Below, piece after piece: positions 57,860-64,000 of a stretch of DNA of 64,000 nucleotides. Location: positions 24,999 through 88,998 of the forward strand of contig JASAMV010007160.1 in assembly GCA_030248065.1 (NCBI GenBank), given 5' to 3'. Both the position numbers and the translations under genes were made by a program. Each line of letters begins with the position of its first letter. The first letter of the stretch is position 1. This stretch comes from Rhynchonema sp. JSB1_4. Lineage: Eukaryota; Nematoda; Chromadorea; Monhysterida; Xyalidae. The notes under the pieces are model-generated. The model was not told the origin of the DNA, did no database searches, and saw only the letters and a program-made list of their open reading frames with translations.

Positions 57860-59068
57860 ATGGAATGGAATGTTGAAACGCTGAGTCTGTTATCTATCCC
57901 ATTGATCAGCGCCATTGTGGGATGGTTGACGAATTACCTTGCGGTAAAAATGATGTTTTACCCCATCGAATTTGTCGGCATTAAGCCTATTTTTGGATGG
58001 CAGGGGTTGATTCCCGCAAAGCGTCGTCAAATGGCAGAAATCGAGGTAGAGCTGGTACTGGGCAAATTACTCAGTGTAGAGGAAATAGCGCAACGACTGG
58101 ATCCCGATGCTTTAACCAAGGCGATAGAGAGGAGATTGAGCCAAGTTATTCGCAAAGTCGTTAACGACGTGATGGCCGAATCGGCCCCACAGCTTTGGGC
58201 TGCACTGCCGGTACAGGGCAAAAACCTTGTCTACCAACGGATAGAGAATGATATTCCGAATGTGGTTCACAAAATGGTTGACGACTTTCAGCACAATGTG
58301 GCTGAAATCCTCGATATAAAAGAGCTGGTAGTTGAACAGTTAGTTAACTCTCCTGAACTTATCAATGAGATCTTTTTAACTGCTGGCAGTAAGGAATTCC
58401 CGTTTATTGTGCGTTCGGGGTTTTATTTTGGTTTCTTGTTTGGCTTGCCTACTATGTTGTTGTGGTACTTTTACCAAGCCTGGTGGATTTTACCCTTAGG
58501 TGGCTTAATTGTAGGCTATGCCACAAATTGGATAGCGATAAAAATTATCTTTGAACCCAAGCGCCCTCGAAAGCTTGGTCCCATTACTATTCAAGGGATG
58601 TTTCTAAAACGGCAAAAAGAAGTAGCAGAAGTATACTCTACGATAATTGAACAAAAACTCATCACTCCTAAAAATATTACCCATATCATTTTGCATGGCT
58701 CTGGCTCAGCGCAATTATTAGAGCTTATTGAATTACATGTTAACGATGCGATAGAGCGATACGTTGCCATAGCCCAACCTTACTTTGCATTGGGTGTAGG
58801 TTCCGAGAATTATCACAAAATGAAAGCCTTAGCAGTAAAGCAAATTTTTGATAATTCTGACAAATATCTACTTTATGCCTATGATTATGCCAACGACGCG
58901 CTACAAGTCGGCAATGATTTAAGCGAGCGAATGCAGGCGCTTTCTGCAGAAGAATTTGAAGGTGTATTGCGTCCAGCGTATCAGCAAGACGAATGGAAAT
59001 TAATTGTTACCGGCGCCATATTGGGGATGATGGCTGGCTTTGCTCAGCTTTATTTAGTGTTTATGTAA
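57860..59068 (+). CDS. DUF445 family membrane protein
   Basis: 402 aa. An N-terminal membrane segment holds the DUF445 signature GWLTNYLAVKMMFYP, followed by GWQGLIPAKRRQMA. A second hydrophobic block (FYFGFLFGLPTMLLWYFY, then GGLIVGYATNWIAIKIIF) repeats the TNW/Y-A-K-I/M-F motif, and a single helix ends the protein. This is the YheB/DUF445 architecture; function is unknown, located in the inner membrane. Length is normal and the gene is intact. Confidence 0.88.
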   Translation: MEWNVETLSLLSIPLISAIVGWLTNYLAVKMMFYPIEFVGIKPIFGWQGLIPAKRRQMAEIEVELVLGKLLSVEEIAQRLDPDALTKAIERRLSQVIRKVVNDVMAESAPQLWAALPVQGKNLVYQRIENDIPNVVHKMVDDFQHNVAEILDIKELVVEQLVNSPELINEIFLTAGSKEFPFIVRSGFYFGFLFGLPTMLLWYFYQAWWILPLGGLIVGYATNWIAIKIIFEPKRPRKLGPITIQGMFLKRQKEVAEVYSTIIEQKLITPKNITHIILHGSGSAQLLELIELHVNDAIERYVAIAQPYFALGVGSENYHKMKALAVKQIFDNSDKYLLYAYDYANDALQVGNDLSERMQALSAEEFEGVLRPAYQQDEWKLIVTGAILGMMAGFAQLYLVFM

Positions 59069-59147
59069 GCTAATGACACAAACACGTCTTCTAGGGTGAC
59101 CTGCGGCGTTAGGCTAGGGGTATACTACTCACAGGGTGTTGAAATAC

Positions 59148-59818
59148 ATGAAAACCGCGCAACGGATTTTGTTGACCGCTTTGGCAATGTTTAACGAACA
59201 TGGTGAAAACGCTGTGACCAGTGTAGATATTGCCATTGAATGACATTAGCTCCGGGATTGTATTACCACTTTAAAGGGAAAGAAAGCTTGGTCACTGCAT
59301 TAATGAAAATGCATGAGCAACAAATGCAGCAACTTCTCCGACGGGAAAAGCTCGACACCTTACATGCGCAAGACATAATGTTTTATCTGTATTTGTTAGT
59401 CGATAGTATTCACGTATTTCGTTTTTTCTACAAAAGCCCTGCCGATCTCGCCGAAAAGTACCCAGCTATTGTCCGACCTAGAAAGCACATTTTGAAAAGT
59501 TTAAATGATCAGCTCGGTTTCCTTTTTGACTCTTTATCGACGCGTAATGTACTAAGCGCCACCCGGGATGAACGTCGGCTATTGGTCGATTTACTGTCGC
59601 TGATCATTACCCAGTCGTGCCAGTTTGATGAGTTAAATAGTCATATGGATTCAACCATGCAGCTAAATCATGCACTATCGCTTATGAAAGTCAGTGTTTT
59701 GCCGCGCCTAACACTCTCTGACGACGACAAGGCACAGTTGGAAAGTGCGCTAAGTAGCCATTCACTTAGCCGAAACTATACTGCCACATCTCCATTAGAG
59801 TTCGTTGGAAAGGAGTAA
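59148..59818 (+). pseudogene. TetR/AcrR-family regulator with an apparent frameshift in the HTH
   Basis: The first frame (ATG at 59,148) encodes MKTAQRILLTALAMFNEHG and VTSVDIAIE, then meets TGA at 59,241. The second frame, overlapping from 59,240, continues LYYHFKGKESLVTALM and 180 further residues of a TetR ligand domain. The break falls in the recognition helix, where the family reads about DISPGNLYYHFKGK. The observed bases fit that if several homopolymers are one base short, so this is probably sequencing error rather than mutation. The gene ends 2 bases before the downstream start, implying co-transcription and control of the acyltransferase gene. Confidence 0.8.
59807..59815 (+). promoter_or_regulatory. 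Ribosome binding site of the wax-ester synthase
   Basis: GGAAAGGAG lies five bases before the ATG at 59,821 and within the end of the TetR gene, f fixing the start and showing translational coupling. Confidence 0.8.
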
Positions 59819-59820
59819 CA

Positions 59821-61260
59821 ATGGCCAAAAATTTGAGTTTTTTGGATAAGTCATTTTGGATCACCGAGTCTGACGAAAACCCCAAGCATGTTGCGTGTTT
59901 ACAGTTACTTGCCATACCCAAGGGAAAAGTGGGGACTGACTATGTGCCAGCGCTTTTTCAGGAGATTAGAAGTTTTACTCGTGCTACTTCGCCCTTTAAC
60001 TGTGCAGTTAAAACTGTATTGGGATACCCGACAGGCTTTGTACCAGTCAAAAAATTAAATATGGATTATCACGTACAAATTCACCGTGTATCCGATGTGA
60101 AAGATAGAGAAGCACTGGATGAATTTGTGGCCAGGCTACACGCGTCAAGGTTAGACCCAGATAAGCCGCTGTGGCAATATCACTTCCTCTTTGACCAAGA
60201 CAGTGACATATTTGCGATTTATGCACGGGTTCATCACATGTACGGTGACGGCGCGACTCTGGTACGCTGGTTTCAATCAGGTTATGTGTCCCATTCTCAT
60301 GATAGTCAATTCACACCGGTATGGGCAGTAAAGCGTTTACGTCACAAAAAACGCGACCCCATCAGCATGGTTAAACGATTGATTGGAGTGGGCTATGCCC
60401 TAAAAACTGGCTTTGACTTACTGGTCATTTTTTTGCGTATCTTTATGAAAATATTACGCGTAAACCCTCATTACATGCCCATACCTTTTACTGGAACGAA
60501 AACAGATCTCACAGGTCAAGTGAAGGCAGGACGTGCTGTGGCCACCATGGATCTAGACTTCACCCGAGTCAAGGCGTTAGCCAGACGTACTCGGTCTACC
60601 GCTAATGAGGTGCTGTTGTGTGCGTTTGATATTGGTGTTCATCGGCTATTAAAAGAACACGGTCAAGTCTTTAAGAAAGCGCTGTTTACCAACATGCCAA
60701 TCAACCTGAGAAAACCCGGCGAGAAAACAACAGGCAACAAAATCGCTATCGTACCAGTTCAACTGGCTCATGGAGAAAATGATCCCTATCTGCGCTTGCG
60801 CCAAATTGTAGTAAATCATCGCATTGTCAAACACGCAGCTCAACACGCCAGACCTTCAGCCTTTAGCGGGTATACTATCGCTATTCAATCGCTGGCACTG
60901 GTTTTTGAGTGGCTCAGAATGTCGAGTGTGGTCAAACCCATCGCCAATATCCTGATATCAAATGTTCCAGGTCCCAAAGATACCCGTTACTTAAAAGATG
61001 CTGAGCTATTGGCCTGTTATCCGATCTCTACTATGACCCCTGGCGGGGGGGTGAACATCACCCTCATGACCTATGCGGGAACAGCCAACGTTGGCCTGGT
61101 GTGTTGTAACAAGAATATTTCCTCATTACAGCCTTTGGCGCGTTACATTGAAGAAGCGTTTGATATGTTGGAAGCGAGTGTGGATGATCCCCGTCTTAAT
61201 ATTGACGATATTGGTGAGCAGGTGGACACCGTTCCCGTATCTATCGTTTCTGATCATTGA
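59821..61260 (+). CDS. Wax ester synthase / diacylglycerol O-acyltransferase (WS/DGAT)
   Basis: 479 aa. The enzyme acylates fatty alcohols or diacylglycerol with acyl-CoA to make wax esters or triacylglycerol. The catalytic HHxxxDG motif is HHMYGDG at residues 138-144, preceded by PLWQYHFLFD. The C-terminal domain has NVPGPKDTRYLKDAELL and GGGVNITLMTYAG, both standard in bacterial WS/DGATs. Length is normal (450-500 aa). It forms an operon with the upstream TetR gene. Co-location with a patatin lipase and a GMC alcohol oxidoreductase supports a neutral-lipid role. Confidence 0.93.
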   Translation: MAKNLSFLDKSFWITESDENPKHVACLQLLAIPKGKVGTDYVPALFQEIRSFTRATSPFNCAVKTVLGYPTGFVPVKKLNMDYHVQIHRVSDVKDREALDEFVARLHASRLDPDKPLWQYHFLFDQDSDIFAIYARVHHMYGDGATLVRWFQSGYVSHSHDSQFTPVWAVKRLRHKKRDPISMVKRLIGVGYALKTGFDLLVIFLRIFMKILRVNPHYMPIPFTGTKTDLTGQVKAGRAVATMDLDFTRVKALARRTRSTANEVLLCAFDIGVHRLLKEHGQVFKKALFTNMPINLRKPGEKTTGNKIAIVPVQLAHGENDPYLRLRQIVVNHRIVKHAAQHARPSAFSGYTIAIQSLALVFEWLRMSSVVKPIANILISNVPGPKDTRYLKDAELLACYPISTMTPGGGVNITLMTYAGTANVGLVCCNKNISSLQPLARYIEEAFDMLEASVDDPRLNIDDIGEQVDTVPVSIVSDH

Positions 61261-61375
61261 AATATATTGTGCCAGTAGCGAAGCGGTATTTCCCTTTGCC
61301 TAATTACGGCAGGTTACAGGCGGTTTCTCCCATTCCTATGAATGAAGGTGCCGCTACGACAGGTGAGAACTCTCT

Positions 61376-62101
61376 TTAGGCAAGATAGAAACGCAGCACA
61401 TTGCCTTCAACGCGAACACTTTCGCCTCGTTTGGAAAAGAGCACTTCTCGCCACTGATCATCGCTTAGTCTCATGGCAAGCTAGTCTTCACTGATCTGGT
61501 TTGCGATAGCGGCGTCGATTTGGGGCTTGTGGTAGTCCAAAATAGCTTGCTTAGAGCCAGATAGATAAAGCTTTAAATAGTCGGAAGCCATGTCCGATGT
61601 ACCAGCAGTAAATAGAGAAAGCGCAGATTTCATCGAACCTGAAAGCAAGCTATTAACACTGCGCGGGAAAAACCGGCTGAGTAAGTAGTGAGTATCCTTA
61701 ATGAGGGCATAGTCATCGTTCACAAGCGTGATGGCATCGGTACGTAGCTGGTTTAAACAGACCGTTTTGGTTTCACGGACGTAACAAGGCGTAGTGCTCA
61801 AAGCAAAGATGACATGAGCGCGATAAATGGTGTTAGATGCCACCACAATAGTTAACGATGCAAGACACTGGAGGCCAATGCGATTGGTTGATTCGTCAAG
61901 GGTAACCTTTCCTTCTAGCACGTTTACTGTGCCAGTTCCGATAGGTATCTCAAAGGTGAAGGTGTAGGGAAAGCTACCGTCTACCAGTGATTGCAGTTCC
62001 TGCTTTGAAAAGTCGTCATGGGTAAGCTTACCCAACTTGACCAAACACCAGGCAACGATGAGTTTACAGTTATCTTTGAGGCTTAACTTGCTAGACATCA
62101 T
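61376..62101 (-). pseudogene. Hypothetical protein with an internal TAG stop
   Basis: The open frame from ATG at 62,101 stops at TAG (61,481-61,483) after 206 residues. The same frame continues 34 more codons (LSDDQWREVLFSKRGES, then VRVEGNVLRFYLA) to a TAA at 61,376. That tail has the short beta-strand ending expected of the natural C-terminus. The layout resembles DUF1439/YceB-like proteins only weakly, and it lacks an obvious lipoprotein signal. The stop could be a base miscall or a real nonsense mutation. Confidence 0.6.
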
Positions 62102-62171
62102 TCGCTGTACGATGTCGCATTAAAAAATCTACAAGGTAATGTTCGAAATTATCAAGCATGATCTGTGGCCT

Positions 62172-62184
62172 GTTTCACTGAAAC
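62172..62184. promoter_or_regulatory. Possible operator palindrome
   Basis: GTTTCA, one base, TGAAAC: a 13-bp dyad in the divergent region between the hypothetical gene and the GMC gene. It is a plausible regulator site, with no proof. Confidence 0.3.
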
Positions 62185-62385
62185 GAAAGAGCGAAGGTGG
62201 TTCGGGGCAAGTAGCTGAAAATCCCTATTACTCGCCTTGTTAATCGCTTAAGCTATCAAGGTTATTAGAATTTTAAAATGTTACAAGATAAAACTTTTCT
62301 CACCTCCCTATTTTTTGCTAATCTGGTCGTACCACAACATGTCGTTTACTTCTTATTCGCAATAAGATGAGCAGGAGCCTTTGGT

Positions 62386-64000
62386 ATGAGTGAAGAGCAA
62401 AAGAGTTACGATTATATCATCGTAGGTGGTGGCTCAGCCGGCGCTGTGCTTGCTACGCGATTATCAGAAAACCCTGCACTTGACATTTTATTGCTGGAAG
62501 CTGGGGCACGAGACACCAACCCACTTATTCATATTCCATTTGGACTGTCGTTACTAAGTCGTTTTGAAGGAATAGGGTGGGGTTATCACACTGCTCCGCA
62601 AAAAGAAATGTACGACAGGGAGCTCTTTTGGCCGGCGAGGGAAAACACTCGGTGGCAGAAGCTTTGTCAACTACGCGCTTACATTCGCGGACAACAGGAA
62701 GACTATGATCGTTGGGCGATGAAGAAAAGGGGCGACAGGCTGGTCTTTTAACGATGTGCTGCCTTATTTCAAACGCTCAGTAAACTTTGAAGACGGCCCC
62801 GATGAATTTCACGAACGGGTGGTCCGTTAACTATGAGTAAGTTCTTGCTATACAAGTGTACTCTCTGACGCCTTTGTAAATGCCGCCAGCTATGCCGGGG
62901 TTGAGCAACGAGACGAGTTCAAATTGTGATGTATCTAGAAGGTACAGGGCTACTATCATGTCAGCATAGGCTGACGGTCAGCGTTGTTCGACTGCTAAGG
63001 GCTACCTGACACAGGCCAAGCACCGTCAAAACCTCAAGTGTGACGAGTAGCGTGTGAAAAAGGTATTGCTTAAAGACGGACGTGCCACGGGGGTGCAGGT
63101 ACGTGAGAAAGGCGCTGTGAATCGCATTTTGCCAGAGGAGAAGTGATTCTGTGTGGTGGGGCGATCAACTCTCCCCAGCTGCTAATGTTATCTGGCATTG
63201 GCCGCGAACAGAACTGGAAGATAAAGGGATTTACGTTCACTGCGACCGACCCGCGTGGGCTGAGAACTTACAGGATCACTTGGACGCTATAGTGCAATAC
63301 ACGTGTAAAGCACGAGAGGGGTATGCCGTTGCCGTAAGTGCTTTACCTTCATACATTAAAGCCAGCGTGGACTATGCCGTGAAACGTCAAGGGATCTTTT
63401 CTTCTAACATCGCTGAAGCGGGTGGTTTTTGGGTCAGTTCAAGCCTTGAAACCCATGGCCCAGACATTCAATTTCATTTCTTGCCGGCTATCTTAAACGA
63501 CCATGGAAGACAGCTAGCTTTCGGTTATGGTCATGGCTTTGATGTGCGCCGTTTGTATCCCAAAGTCGAAGGCAACGTCAGTTTAAAAAGGAATCATCCC
63601 GCAGAATTAGGCGCTCATCTATCCCAATTACCTATCCGCGTCTGAGTATCAGCAAGTGATGATTGAAGGCGTTCGTATAGCCAGAGAAATTATCGCCAGC
63701 CCCTGATTTTGAGATTTTCGAAGGACTTGAACTCTATCCAGGCGAACAGGCCCAAACGGATGAAGGGATGAAGTTCCGAGAATGGCAGAAACCATCTATT
63801 ACCCGAGGAGGGCATGTAAAATGGGGGCTGACGATGATCCTGAAATGGCTGTGGTTGATAACCAACTGCGTGTCTCAGGTGTAACAGGACTTTGTGTAGT
63901 AGATGCCGCTGTAATGCCCAATTTTATCGCGAACACGATGATCTCGACGATCATGATTGAGCGTGCTGCTGATTTTATTAAAGCCGCTCATGAAGGCCAG
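62386..64000 (+). pseudogene. GMC oxidoreductase (choline/alcohol dehydrogenase type), multiply frameshifted, runs off the window
   Basis: A flavoprotein family (BetA/AlkJ-like) that oxidises alcohols to aldehydes. AGGAG lies 8 bases before the ATG. The FAD-binding GGGSAG is at residues 14-19. From about 62,635 the frame changes repeatedly. The first GMC signature (RGKTLGG) and YIRGQQEDYDRW are readable only across two shifts, then GWSFNDVLPYFKRS, AKGYLTQAKHRQNL, LCGGAINSPQLLMLSGIG and NLQDHLDAIVQYT in different frames. The C-terminal region (CKMGADDDPEMAVVDNQLRV, VVDAAVMPNFI) runs to the last base with no stop seen. Shift density rises towards the end of the window, suggesting poor base accuracy at a contig end, though a pseudogene is possible. 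Confidence 0.8.

Noticed and set aside
54700..64000. Horizontal transfer of a bacterial operon into the animal genome
   Set aside because: No animal repeats or introns occur within it, several genes look intact and bacterially regulated, and the join sits at an inverted duplication typical of chimeras. Kept only as a minority possibility.

Overview
The window is two unlike pieces joined at about 54,650-54,700. Bases 1 to about 54,650 are an invertebrate-type animal nuclear genome: split genes with GT-AG introns, animal domain architectures, microsatellites and very many short foldback transposons. Bases about 54,700 to 64,000 are bacterial: intronless, tightly packed, Shine-Dalgarno-preceded genes of a kind typical of marine Gammaproteobacteria (Alteromonas-like is my best guess from gene content). 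None of the animal repeats occur in the bacterial part. A contig chimera or cobiont contamination is more likely than gene transfer, because an 800-bp inverted duplication ends within about 50 bases of the junction.

Animal part, left to right. 1-5.4 kb is a transposon graveyard: a LINE fragment split by a MITE, nested GC-rich foldback elements with perfect 8-bp target duplications (hAT-like), and an AATACC microsatellite. 5,722-31,106 (+) is a 30-exon gene for an SHPRH-type SNF2/PHD/RING helicase-ubiquitin ligase. Every exon boundary I chose is phase-consistent and the product would be about 1,592 aa. A two-exon 55-aa gene (hydrophobic N-terminus plus one C2H2 zinc finger) lies in its 3.7-kb intron 8. 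31,771-44,063 (+) is an ANKS6-like ankyrin-repeat gene, which probably continues with phase-compatible exons at 51,213-53,066. Two tandem paralogous seven-transmembrane receptor genes lie on the minus strand (45.5-47.3 kb and 48.2-49.9 kb), apparently inside its last large intron. The upstream copy (B) looks intact; copy A carries splice-site and frame defects.

At least six MITE families populate the introns. Separately, a short motif (CTGATGTTTCAC followed by a degenerate GAAYGAC half) recurs far more often than chance in introns of both large genes.

Bacterial part: a hypothetical gene cut at the junction (-), a 271-bp MITE with three stem-loops, a DUF3336-patatin lipase (-), a DUF445 membrane protein (+), a TetR regulator coupled to a wax-ester-synthase/DGAT (+), a hypothetical gene with an internal stop (-), and a GMC oxidoreductase (+) with many frameshifts towards the contig end. 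The gene set suggests neutral-lipid or fatty-alcohol metabolism. The frameshifts look like uncorrected long-read homopolymer errors.
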